From assembly GCA_008729055.1 (NCBI GenBank), contig SDUX01000009.1, forward strand, positions 876,806 through 940,805: a stretch of DNA of 64,000 bases, read 5' to 3'. Positions within the stretch are counted from its first letter, which is position 1; each line of letters begins with the position of its first letter. Source of the stretch: Pyropia haitanensis (taxonomy: Eukaryota > Rhodophyta > Bangiophyceae > Bangiales > Bangiaceae). The notes under the pieces were generated by a model. It was not told where the DNA came from. It saw nothing but the letters and a program-made list of their open reading frames with translations, and made no database searches. Of the stretch, positions 1-8,083 are shown in pieces. A program made the position numbers and the translations under genes.

Positions 1-367
1 CACGACGGACGAAGCAACTTGGTCGCCGAGGGACGGCGACAAGCTAACACGGGGGGTATGTGGCATATATACGCCTGGGGGGCGCGCAGGGGCCGTCCAC
101 GGCTAAGTGGACGGCACGCGCCGCAGCCCCACGGGCGGCCACACCCGCCGAGGGCGTCGTCGCAACCCCTCTCCCCGACCCCTGTAAAAGGGTCGGGCGG
201 CGCACCGGGCCCGAACGGTCGCGTCACGGGTGGGGCTAGCCCCCCCCCCTAGGTCGCTTGTGATTGGGTCGAAGGCGTGCGCCGGCGGGCGATCCTTCGA
301 CCCGAGGGACAGCTCCCGGGCCGGGGGAGGACGGCCGCGGGAGCTGGATCGAGTACTCCCTGTGACG

Positions 368-390
368 ATCGATAGGATCGACCTATCGAT
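368..390. repeat. Perfect 9-bp inverted repeat
   Basis: Arms ATCGATAGG (368-376) and CCTATCGAT (382-390) with a 5-base spacer. Function unknown; possibly a protein-binding palindrome or a subterminal transposon site. Confidence 0.6.
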
Positions 391-469
391 TGTGGTACGC
401 CCTTTCGGGGGGTACTCACCAATTTCGCATGCAATTATCGTCTTGGAGGGATTTCGCTTCTATTTCTTA

Positions 470-501
470 GGACAGGTCGACCCTGCCCGGTCGACCTGTC
501 C
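470..501. repeat. Perfect 13-bp inverted repeat
   Basis: Arms GGACAGGTCGACC (470-482) and GGTCGACCTGTCC (489-501) around a 6-base loop. It can form a stable hairpin or cruciform. No gene is adjacent, so its role is unknown. Confidence 0.65.
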
Positions 502-741
502 GATCGAGGGTTGCGGCGGGCGCGCGCGCGCCTCTTCTGGGCACGCGACGGCGTTCTCGCCCCGCTTCTCCCTGCTCGTCAGGTCTAAACGTATCCTTCT
601 TTGTCCCGCTTACTTGCCATAGTCTTGGCACTGCGGTTACGGGTCTGTGCGTCAACCCTCCCCCCTGATTACGGTACCCTGTGGACACCCGACTTGCCAC
701 ACTCGCACACTCGCACCAGACTCGCAAAGGCAAGAGTGTCC

Positions 742-788
742 AAGGAAAAAAAAAAGCCCCGTACCACAGGGGCAAAAAAAAACCTTTT
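742..788 (-). promoter_or_regulatory. ENE-like U-tract/hairpin element in the transposase 3'UTR
   Basis: Read on the minus strand, 12 nt after the transposase stop: AAAAGG, U9, GCCCC, an 8-nt loop (UGUGGUAC), GGGGC, U10, CCUU. This gives a lower AAGG/CCUU stem, a near-symmetric U-rich internal loop and an upper GC stem, the fold of expression-and-nuclear-retention elements that clamp a poly(A) tail in a triple helix. The same design recurs after two other genes (5844-5885 and 6381-6421) with different loop sequences and the stem kept. Assignment is by structure only. Confidence 0.6.
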
Positions 789-800
789 GTATGCTCTCAG

Positions 801-2291
801 TCACAAGTACGGGGCCAGCAGCTTCTCCCGTTCCGCCCAGACATGCTCAGCCAGATCATCCCTCAGCGCAACGTGCTCCCGCTCCGACCGCACCTCCCGC
901 CAAGCAAGCATGGCGCGTACATAGGGGGACTGGGCAATCGGCACCACAGCCGGCGGCGGGATACCGAGAGCGGGGAGTACCCCACCGCCCCCCAGCCCAG
1001 CGGCCGGCCCGGCCGCAGCAGCACCCCCACCGCCAGGTCCCCCAGCGCCGGCGAAGGTCCCATCCATGGCGGCACCCCCAGCACCGCCAGCGGTTGCCCC
1101 ACTCACCGCCGCACCAGCACCGTACCCCGTCCGCGTGCGGGAAAAGTACCCGTCCCGCCGCATCTCAGTCACCATGTTGTGCAAAATGCACACGGCCTTG
1201 GCCACAGTGGTAATCTGCGGGACTGTCCCCATCCGGGCGGGGTGGAGGGCCACGTGAAACCGCGCCGTCAGGACAGCGTACAGCCGCTCGGCGTCCTTCC
1301 GCACCGCCTCCTGGAGGCGGTTGAACGTCTTCTGCTTTCTGGTGGTGGTCGTCGGGTAAGGGCGCACAGAGAAAGCGTAGTGAGCATAAATGGAGTCCAC
1401 CAGATAGTAGAGCAGCGTGCGCGCGCGACCGTTTGCAGTAAAAGTGAACTTGCGGGGCGGCCACAGCCCGGCGGTCACGTCCTGGTACAACGGGGACTGC
1501 TGCAGCACATTGAGGTCGTGAAAGCTCCCCGGGGCGCCCACGAAAAGATGCCAGATGTACAGGTCCTCATCACACACAGTCTCCATAATGATGGTCCGCC
1601 GCTGCTTGCGGTTTTGGTATATCCCCGCCAGGCCTTTGGGGCATGCCCGCCACTCCCAGTGGGAACAGTCCAAAGACCCCATACAGCCCGGGAGGCCGCG
1701 CTCAGCGTTGCGGCGCAATATGGTAGTCAGCTCCTCGTCGTTGGGTGGGCGCAGATAGAGGGGCTCATACTCCGAAACAATAAACTCAACCAGTTTCCTC
1801 GTCGCAACGTCAACAGTGGAGCGGGCGAGGCGTACGTACTCATCCGCTCGGTCAGCAGCTTCCCCATACGCTAACACTCGAAACGCGGCCACCACCTTTT
1901 CCAGTGGGTGGGCCTGCGGCCGCCCGGTGGCGTGAACGGCCTGGCGGAACCCCGGGAGGTCGCGAACGGCCCGGTAAATGCGCACGAAAACAGACCGCGG
2001 CACCCGGAAGCGCCGCTCAAAATCGTCCTCGTCGTAGATCGGCGGCTCCCCGTTCACCCCGAAGTAATCCCTCAAAATGCAGTAGAGGCCCATTGCAAAG
2101 TTACGCTGCTTGTTGGGGCGCCGTCCAGGCACAGAGCCCCGATAGCGCCGGCGCCCCTGGCAGTGCGATGCCTGCGCGCGCACGCGCCAGCGTCGCAACA
2201 CAGCAAGGTGCGCGGCCACAGCGGTGCCGATCTCCACGTCCTCAGTGTCCTCCAATAGGGCATTGGCGCTCAGGTCCACAAAGTCCGCCAT
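801..2291 (-). CDS. PIF/Harbinger DDE transposase
   Basis: 496-residue transposase of the plant-transposon-protein/DDE_Tnp4 type, which would cut and rejoin the element ends in the nucleus with its Myb-type partner. Conserved blocks are GSLDCSHWEW (first Asp, D208), YLVDSIYAHY (second Asp, D299) and KDAERLYAVL (Glu, E335), a DD35E spacing; the C-terminus is Gly/Ala-rich. The frame is open upstream to 2660, but the Met at 2291 is chosen because the paralogue at 4358-5803 starts at the equivalent position and the proteins align from there (ADFVDLSANALLEDTED against AEDLSLLDVEALLQDAED). All catalytic residues are present and the frame is intact, so it may be active. A 3' ENE-like element follows within 12 nt. 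Confidence 0.9.
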   Translation of the reverse strand: MADFVDLSANALLEDTEDVEIGTAVAAHLAVLRRWRVRAQASHCQGRRRYRGSVPGRRPNKQRNFAMGLYCILRDYFGVNGEPPIYDEDDFERRFRVPRSVFVRIYRAVRDLPGFRQAVHATGRPQAHPLEKVVAAFRVLAYGEAADRADEYVRLARSTVDVATRKLVEFIVSEYEPLYLRPPNDEELTTILRRNAERGLPGCMGSLDCSHWEWRACPKGLAGIYQNRKQRRTIIMETVCDEDLYIWHLFVGAPGSFHDLNVLQQSPLYQDVTAGLWPPRKFTFTANGRARTLLYYLVDSIYAHYAFSVRPYPTTTTRKQKTFNRLQEAVRKDAERLYAVLTARFHVALHPARMGTVPQITTVAKAVCILHNMVTEMRRDGYFSRTRTGYGAGAAVSGATAGGAGGAAMDGTFAGAGGPGGGGAAAAGPAAGLGGGGVLPALGIPPPAVVPIAQSPYVRAMLAWREVRSEREHVALRDDLAEHVWAEREKLLAPYL

Positions 2292-3361
2292 GGCAGGGCG
2301 GTGGAGCAGGGTGCGAGTGGGAGCGGTCAGGGCGAGCGGGAGCAAGACGAGCGCCACGACGGCGGAGGCGGGAGGCGCAGTGATGTGCGCACCCACCAGA
2401 ACGGGCTTGCAGGGCAGCCGGGCCGCCCAGCTGTCCCTATCCGCTGACCGCCCCACCCGACCAGCAGCGGGCTCTGACCCGGGTCCCACCGTTGCCCCTA
2501 ATGGGGCCACACCCCCCCACCAGCGCGCAATCTGCGCGCCTGGAGTATCTGGGGCCCCCAATCCGCCCACAGCCCTCCCGCCAGCCCATCGGCCCCGGTC
2601 CACCCAGGGCACCCAATATGGCCGCCACCCCCCTGTCCCCCCCCCCCCCCCCCAGGACACGAACGGTCACCAGTCTCGGAATGCGGCGGCCCCACGCGGC
2701 AGGCGAAAAAAATCGGCCGCGTCGTGCCAACCGCCACCCTCGGAAACAGTGGCGTGCGGGCCGCCAACCGCACTGTCGTCCCCCCCCCCCCCTCCCGGCA
2801 GGCAGAATAATGGGACCTGACTACCCCAGAAAACACTGGCGTGAACTGCGGTCTCGTCGTTCACCCGCTGGATTGGTGGCGGGGCGCATCTCCCGACGTA
2901 CATGACGTGGCCCGCCCTGCAGTGGACCATGCAACGATCTGGCTGCTGGCCGTTTTCGTGTTGCGGCGGCACGAAAAGTGGACCGATCGAAGGGGCTTGG
3001 TGCACATTTTCAACGATGACGATCTGCTTGAGCCTCTTTTTCATCATCGATTGACCCTCTCTTTCCGCGATCGTCCACAGCCACGTTTCAGTCACCCCAT
3101 TGGTCCGATTTCGTTTCACAGGTCGCCAACAGGATGGGGATGGTCCCGCTCGCTCCCCATTTTCGCACGAAATGGGGCGCAGGAGAGACCAACCCCATCT
3201 TGCGATCCGAATATGCAGAGTACTTACCAAAAATATATGAATCAGATTCGGCATATATGGCCTGCCGTTGGGGCGTCATGTGGCCGTTTGTATTGACTGC
3301 TGAGCGTTCGAACCCCATCCAGAAAATATGAGAGCCACGTGTACGTATTCGCGACCATCCT
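2292..3361. other. Subterminal region of the first Harbinger element
   Basis: Upstream of the minus-strand transposase and ending at the element's terminus. No convincing coding sequence. It holds a homopolymer-rich part (2640-2790), A/T-richer sequence after 3000 and one long imperfect inverted repeat (3133-3199). The promoter of the transposase should lie here, but no clear TATA box was identified. Confidence 0.4.
3133..3199. repeat. Imperfect 32-bp inverted repeat
   Basis: Left arm 3133-3165 begins GATGGGGATGGTCCC; right arm 3168-3199 read in reverse begins GATGGGGTTGGTCTC. Both end in CCCCATTT-CG around a 2-base centre. It could be a MITE-like remnant, or a subterminal hairpin of the Harbinger element, since it lies within 250 bp of its end. 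Confidence 0.55.
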
Positions 3362-3384
3362 GACATTGTTGGATGTGCTCTGAG
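3362..3384 (-). repeat. Terminal inverted repeat, first Harbinger element
   Basis: Reverse complement starts CTCAGAGCACATCCAACAAT. It matches the 23-bp TIR of the second element at 19 of 23 positions and overlaps that TIR by five bases, creating a palindrome around GTGCTCTGAGAGCAC. Confidence 0.6.
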
Positions 3385-3402
3385 AGCACACCCAACCACG
3401 TC
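3380..3402 (+). repeat. Left terminal inverted repeat, second Harbinger element
   Basis: Starts CTGAGAGCACACCCAACCAC. It is a perfect 23-bp inverted match to 9985-10007. The exact outermost base and the 3-bp target duplication could not be fixed, because the left flank is itself a TIR of the neighbouring element. Confidence 0.85.
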
Positions 3403-4357
3403 AACCCCATCGGGAATAAGCAAACGTGGCACGTAATTGGACCGCGAATCGGCTTAAAACGGCATCAAATCTCTGTTCTGGCTGGTTTCAAGATTGCGGG
3501 CGGTCACATAGTGACGTCGACGGAAGGATCTCCACGTTCTCGGATCGGATTCGACGAAACCCAATTCATGTAAGTCCTCCCGGGTTTCGGGCATGTTTGG
3601 GGCCCCGTTGGGGAATGGGAATGGGGACACCCCAATCTGGTCGGAAATGGGCCATCCCCATCCCCATTCCCCATTCTCGCGGGCTGGTTGGGCCTCGACC
3701 ACGTGTCCGATCGTCGCCGCATGGCAATTTTTTGCAATCTGAATCTGACCGTGCACGATCGGTGACGACCGCAGCACGATCGCAGGCGCTTCGGGGCCCC
3801 CATCGGGCTCCGCGAAGTGGGGCGAATGGTCGGCGGGTAGCACTCGCGTGACAACCACAACAGGCACGTGGCGGCTGCCCGCTGTGCCCGCGCCACTGGC
3901 ATGGGGCGAGGGGCACACAGGCGGCGTGTCGGCCGGCGGTTGCGCAGCACCACAAACCGTTCCTGCGAACCCAGTCGCGTGGCGTCCGCGGCCGCGGTGG
4001 CGCGCCGCCACAGCAGCCACTGGCAGTGATGTGGCCATGTGGGGTGTCGGTTGTGGCGTGCCCTCCCGAGTCTGTCCGCGTTCCGGCGTACGGGGAAGTG
4101 CTCTCTTTTTCTATTGGACGACCGGCCCATTGCTGGAGGGCGGGACGGGGTGCGAGGTGCGAGGGACATCGACAGCGGGGGCGGGGCGGGGAAGAAATCT
4201 GATTGGTTGAGCGCTGTTTCGGGGGCCACAGATTCTCGGCCGCGCGCTGGGGTCAGCTGTGATCGTGGTGGGTGCCCACGGTCGTGACCCCGACCGGCGC
4301 CATCACCGTCGTCGTGGCCATCACGCTCCCGCGCGCGTTTTTTGGGACCCGCACACC
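3403..4357. other. 5' region of the Harbinger transposase gene
   Basis: Non-coding by inspection. Contains the 3610-3672 inverted repeat. From about 4050 a plus-strand open frame leads into the transposase but shows no conserved sequence before the Met at 4358. Promoter elements not identified. Confidence 0.4.
3610..3672. repeat. 18-bp near-perfect inverted repeat
   Basis: Left arm GGGGAATGGGAATGGGGA (3610-3627) and right arm TCCCCATCCCCATTCCCC (3655-3672) match at 17 of 18 positions with a 27-base spacer. It lies about 230 bp inside the left end of the Harbinger element and resembles the composition of the 3133-3199 repeat at the mirror position in the other element. Confidence 0.55.
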
Positions 4358-5803
4358 ATGGCTGAGGACCTATCGCTCTTGGACGTGGAGGCTCTCTTGC
4401 AGGATGCTGAGGACATGGAAATTGCGGAAGCTGTGGCTGCCCATCTGACCGTGCTGCACCACTGGAGGACGAGGAAGAGAGCTGCCCGCGTTGGCGGCGT
4501 GCGGCGGTACCACGGATCTGTTCTTGCACGGCGGCCCAACAAGCAGCGTAACTTTGCGAGGGGGTTGCGCAACATTCTGATCGACTACTTTGGGGTGGCA
4601 GGGAATCCGCCTGTGTATGACGAGGATGATTTTGAGCGTCGCTTTCGCGTGCCGCGATCTGTGTTTGTGCGTGTGTATCGGGCTGTGAAGGACCAGCCTG
4701 GTTTCAAGCAGGCCATTGATGCCACCGGCCGACCTCGGGCGCACCCGCTCCAGAAGCTGGTCGCTGCTTTTCGCGTGCTGGCTTATGGGGAGTCCACTGA
4801 TCGTCCCGATGAGTATTGCCGTATCTCTCGCTCGACGGTGGACAATTCTGTGCGTGACCTGGTCTCCTATGTCGTGGATCTTTTTGGACCTATGTATTTG
4901 CGCCAGCCAAACGCCGAGGAGCTGACCGTCATGCTTAAGCGGAGCGCGGAGCGGGGGATGCCCCGCTGCATTGGATCACTTGATTGCTCTCACTGGGAGT
5001 GGCGGGCGTGTCCCAAAGGCATGCAGGGGTCATTTCAGAACAGGAAGGGGCGCCGATCTATCGTCATGGAGGCGGTGTGTGACGAGGACCTGTACATCTG
5101 GCACCTTTTTGTCGGTTGCCCCGGCAGTATGAATGACATCAACGTGCTGCAGCAGTCGCCGCTGTACCAGGACGTCACGGCCGGTCTGTGGCCGCCGCGG
5201 GACCAGCCCTTCACTGTCAATGGGGTCACACGCACGCTGTTGTACTATCTGGTGGATAAGATATACCCCCACTACGCGTTTTTTGTGCAGGCGTATGCCA
5301 ACCCTGACACGGACAAGAAGCGGATCTTCAACCGGCTGCAGGAGGCGCTGAGGAAGGACGCAGAGAGGCTGTACGCTGTACTGACGGCGCGCTGGCACAT
5401 TGCTCTACATCCTGCGCGGTACGCCACCGTCCAGCGGATCACACTGGTTGTGAAGGCCGTGGCTATTTTGCACAATATGGTGACTGAGGTACGGCGGGGC
5501 GGATATTTGTCTCGTCAACGTGCGCGGGAGGAAGCTGGAGGGGCGGGTGGACTGGGGGGGGGGGCTGGAGTTCCTGCTCCCGGGGTTGGGGCACCCGGCG
5601 GCGGGGATCTGGGCGGCCTCCCCCCTCTGGCCCATCCCCCCCCCGCTGTTCAACCCCTAGGGCAGCTGCCGGTTGATTCCTTTTTGCGGGCTGCGCAGGC
5701 GTGGAAGGAGGTGCGGAATCAAACCGCGCACGTTGCTTTGCGCAATGACCTGGCGGAGCACATCTATAAGAACCGAGCGGCACTTCTGGAGCACTACCTG
5801 TGA
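4358..5803 (+). CDS. PIF/Harbinger DDE transposase
   Basis: 481-residue transposase, a close paralogue of the minus-strand protein at 801-2291 (long shared blocks such as YDEDDFERRFRVPRSVFVR and VLQQSPLYQDVTAGLWPPR). Catalytic triad by family alignment: D209 in GSLDCSHWEW, D300 in LVDKIYP and E336 in DAERLYAVL, spacing DD35E. The N-terminal third (roughly residues 50-150) has the region upstream of the catalytic core seen in plant-transposon-protein family members; the C-terminus is Gly/Pro-rich and ends with a conserved short block. The open frame begins at 4259, but Met at 4358 fits the paralogue and follows ACACC. Expected to act in the nucleus with the Myb-type protein of the same element. 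The 3'UTR has an ENE-like element starting 40 nt after the stop. Confidence 0.92.
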   Translation: MAEDLSLLDVEALLQDAEDMEIAEAVAAHLTVLHHWRTRKRAARVGGVRRYHGSVLARRPNKQRNFARGLRNILIDYFGVAGNPPVYDEDDFERRFRVPRSVFVRVYRAVKDQPGFKQAIDATGRPRAHPLQKLVAAFRVLAYGESTDRPDEYCRISRSTVDNSVRDLVSYVVDLFGPMYLRQPNAEELTVMLKRSAERGMPRCIGSLDCSHWEWRACPKGMQGSFQNRKGRRSIVMEAVCDEDLYIWHLFVGCPGSMNDINVLQQSPLYQDVTAGLWPPRDQPFTVNGVTRTLLYYLVDKIYPHYAFFVQAYANPDTDKKRIFNRLQEALRKDAERLYAVLTARWHIALHPARYATVQRITLVVKAVAILHNMVTEVRRGGYLSRQRAREEAGGAGGLGGGAGVPAPGVGAPGGGDLGGLPPLAHPPPAVQPLGQLPVDSFLRAAQAWKEVRNQTAHVALRNDLAEHIYKNRAALLEHYL

Positions 5804-5843
5804 GTGTCTGTTGAGTCTGCTGGGACGGTTGTGGCATCAATAG

Positions 5844-5885
5844 AAAGGTTTTTTTTCCCCGTTGGGCAGGGGTTTTTTTTTCCTT
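5844..5885 (+). promoter_or_regulatory. ENE-like U-tract/hairpin element in the transposase 3'UTR
   Basis: AAAGG, U8, CCCC, an 8-nt loop (GUUGGGCA), GGGG, U9, CCUU, all in the sense of the transposase mRNA. Lower stem AAGG/CCUU, opposing U tracts, upper CCCC/GGGG stem. It differs from the 742-788 copy in loop sequence and in one closing pair of the upper stem, while keeping tract lengths and loop size. Confidence 0.62.
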
Positions 5886-6380
5886 GGATCTTTTTGCCAT
5901 ACTGCATCAGCGTGCGTCTCCGGCACGTGTCCGTCAGCATCAGCGCGGGGTAGGCCCGGTGGCCTTTGCCAAAATGGCTGGGGACAGTGGCAGGGGTGGG
6001 GGGGGGCGTCGGCGGCCGCCGCCGTCATGATGGAAGTTCGTGGTGGGAAGGGAGGGCAACACGAGAGAGGGGACTTTTAGTAGAGGCGGCGGCCTCCTGA
6101 GCGGGGTGGGGGAGTGGCGGTAGCGACGGGCGCCTTAGTGCGGTGCGGCGTAGGGGGGGAGGGCCAGCAGTGGCCGCCTCTGCGCGAGAGCGTAGGGGGG
6201 GGGGGGGTGTGGCTCCTCTCGCGTCCTGTTCCCCCCACCCGTCGCTGTGGACGCCACCGCGCTGCCGCGGGGTGCGCGCTGCACGAGTCCCTGTCCTCTC
6301 AGCCTCTCACGTGACTTTCCCCTTCGCCTTCTATAGACTGAAAGGGACGCAGATGCCCACAGGCAGGTGACAAAGTAAGT
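5886..6380. other. Intergenic core between convergent Harbinger genes
   Basis: About 500 bp between the two ENE-like elements. GC-rich with poly-G runs (around 6195). No gene recognised; probably overlapping 3' ends and spacer. Confidence 0.4.
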
Positions 6381-6421
6381 AGGAAAAAAAAAACCCTGCC
6401 GAATGGGAAAAAAAAACCTTT
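6381..6421 (-). promoter_or_regulatory. ENE-like U-tract/hairpin element in the Myb-gene 3'UTR
   Basis: Minus-strand reading: AAAGG, U9, CCC, an 8-nt loop (AUUCGGCA), GGG, U10, CCU. It begins about 146 nt after the stop of the Myb-type gene. Upper stem is 3 bp here, lower stem AGG/CCU. It is an inverted copy of the 5844-5885 element, so both convergent transcripts of the transposon would carry the same structure. Confidence 0.6.
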
Positions 6422-6567
6422 GCTCATGCACTGCTACTACTACAGGTACGGTACGGCCGCAGGTACTGCGACTGCTACAGGTCCAACCGCTCAAACAGGT
6501 ACAACGCGTCCATGGCAATCAACAAAAAAAACAATAGACAAACGGAACAGCAAAAGCGATTGTGGCA

Positions 6568-8073
6568 CTAGGCACTGTCCGAGTCGGTCGCGAACGACGA
6601 CTCAGACGACATGTCCTCCAGCCGAGGAGGGGCACCAGGGGAGGCCTCGCTGCCAGAGTCAGAGAGAGGCACGGTAGTGCGCAGCGCGGCGTTGAGGCGT
6701 TTGGCTGCGGCAGCGGCTTTGCGCATCTGCGACTCCGTGCCGCGTGACCGCTTCTTCGGCTTGCCGGCTTGGCCACAGGCTGACGGGCGAACGAGAGACG
6801 GGGTGCGACCCCGCCCGCGCATCGTGGCCGCAGCTGGGACTGGAGCGAGGGGAGGGGGGTCAGAGTTGGCCGCTTCAGCAGCAACAGGCGCGGTGGGAGC
6901 GGGTGCAGAGGGCGGCACCACCGCCACAGCAGGTCCATCAGGTCCAACAGCACCGGCGGTGGGCGGTCCAGGTACCACCCAGACCGGCGGGGCCTCAGGA
7001 GGAGGGGGGGGCGGCCGCTCCCAGTCTTCATCGTCAACGATCTCCTGCACTGCAGGTCCAACGGTAGTGGTAGCCGTCCCGGCCGAGGTTGTGGCGGCAT
7101 CGCTGGTGTCAAGAGTGATGCCCGCCGCAGCCAGCGCAGCACGAGCTTTGGCCTGGCGAAAAATCTTAGCCTCCTCAGTAAAACGCATCTCGGGTAGATT
7201 GAAGAGAATAATCGACGATCGCTCCTTGGATGCGTTGGCGATGGCCTCCAGCGCGGCCGTGCTTGCCTTCATCTGCCGGGATATGCTCAGCTCCTCCGCT
7301 TTCTGCTTCTTTGCTGCCTTGCTGCCAATGGGGCGGCGCTCAAAAGGGCGGACGGCGCGCGACTTGACGGTCGCCCCAGCACCACCACCCGCACCAGCGC
7401 CACCAGTACCGCCAGCACCACCCGCACCGCCAGCACCACCCGCACCACCAGAACCACCCTCGCCGCCAGCGCCAGCAGACTGGCCAGCACCAGCGGCACG
7501 GCCCGAGTCACCGTCCTCAGCGTCTCCAGAGTCGTCGTCGTCGTCGATGTCGCTGTCGTCCTCGTCCTCGTCGCCAGTAAAAAGCCCAGCAGCAAGCGAA
7601 CCAGCAGCACCGCTCCACTTGTCGTGGCCGCGCATGACCTTCCAGCAGGGCACCCACTTTTCGAGGTGGTAGCTCTTCCGCTTGTCCTCCGCCGTGGCAG
7701 TGCCGTCCAGGCGCCGCTGGTGGGCCTGGATCGCCTGGTACACGGGCTGGCCCTTGCTGTGGGCCAGAGCTCCCATAATCATTGCGGCCTCATCAGGGTT
7801 GCCGGTCAGGTCCATCCGCTGCACAGCTAGCCAGGAAGACGCAAACGCGCAGACGCCCTTCTTGGCCTTCCCAAGCACCTTCTTGACCGCGCTCACAGTC
7901 CGCCGCACGTAGTCCACATTCCCCATAACCGCCTCGTCATACGTCTCCGTCACAGCCGCCCAGAACTCGGCAGTCCGCTGGTCGGTCCCCTTGATAGGGT
8001 CGTTGCTGACCGCCAAAAAAGTCTCACACAGAACGGACAACTCCTCCTTGGTCCACCCCCGCTGGGATCCCAT
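6568..8073 (-). CDS. Harbinger Myb/SANT-type accessory protein
   Basis: 501-residue protein starting MGSQRGWTKEELSVL. The N-terminal ~90 residues (W at 7, FW and two later aromatic/Trp positions) have the trihelix/Myb-SANT pattern of the Harbinger second ORF, the family often named NAM-associated or GST-T3-like in plants. Such proteins bind the element termini and carry the transposase into the nucleus. Then come a conserved Lys/Trp-rich block (YHLEKWVPCWKVMRGHDKW), an acidic run of Asp/Glu, a long Gly/Ala/Gly-Thr low-complexity linker, a basic segment and a coiled-coil-like stretch with SISRQMKASTAALEAIANAS. Met at 8073 is used although the frame stays open upstream, because conserved sequence begins there. 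It lies 10 nt after a separate proline-rich ORF. Confidence 0.82.
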   Translation of the reverse strand: MGSQRGWTKEELSVLCETFLAVSNDPIKGTDQRTAEFWAAVTETYDEAVMGNVDYVRRTVSAVKKVLGKAKKGVCAFASSWLAVQRMDLTGNPDEAAMIMGALAHSKGQPVYQAIQAHQRRLDGTATAEDKRKSYHLEKWVPCWKVMRGHDKWSGAAGSLAAGLFTGDEDEDDSDIDDDDDSGDAEDGDSGRAAGAGQSAGAGGEGGSGGAGGAGGAGGAGGTGGAGAGGGAGATVKSRAVRPFERRPIGSKAAKKQKAEELSISRQMKASTAALEAIANASKERSSIILFNLPEMRFTEEAKIFRQAKARAALAAAGITLDTSDAATTSAGTATTTVGPAVQEIVDDEDWERPPPPPPEAPPVWVVPGPPTAGAVGPDGPAVAVVPPSAPAPTAPVAAEAANSDPPPLAPVPAAATMRGRGRTPSLVRPSACGQAGKPKKRSRGTESQMRKAAAAAKRLNAALRTTVPLSDSGSEASPGAPPRLEDMSSESSFATDSDSA

Positions 8074-8083
8074 CGTGGCAAAG

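Larger units (their letters stand above)
1..741. other. Non-coding stretch, no gene recognised
   Basis: GC-rich sequence with several open frames but none that reads as a recognisable protein. It should lie inside the first Harbinger element, downstream of its transposase, because the complete neighbour element is 6.6 kb long. It contains two short perfect inverted repeats, listed separately. No tRNA, rRNA or splice structure was seen. Confidence 0.5.
1..3384 (-). mobile_element. PIF/Harbinger transposon, cut by the window start
   Basis: Carries a Harbinger-type DDE transposase on the minus strand. Its right terminus is a 23-bp sequence at 3362-3384 whose reverse complement matches the terminal inverted repeat of the neighbouring complete element at 19 of 23 positions. 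The transposase start lies 1.09 kb from this end, compared with 0.98 kb in the neighbour, so the two elements share a layout and lie head to head. The other end and any Myb-type partner gene would lie before base 1. Confidence 0.6.

Noticed and set aside
681..1874. 397-codon plus-strand frame
   Set aside because: Antisense to the conserved transposase; no motif of its own.
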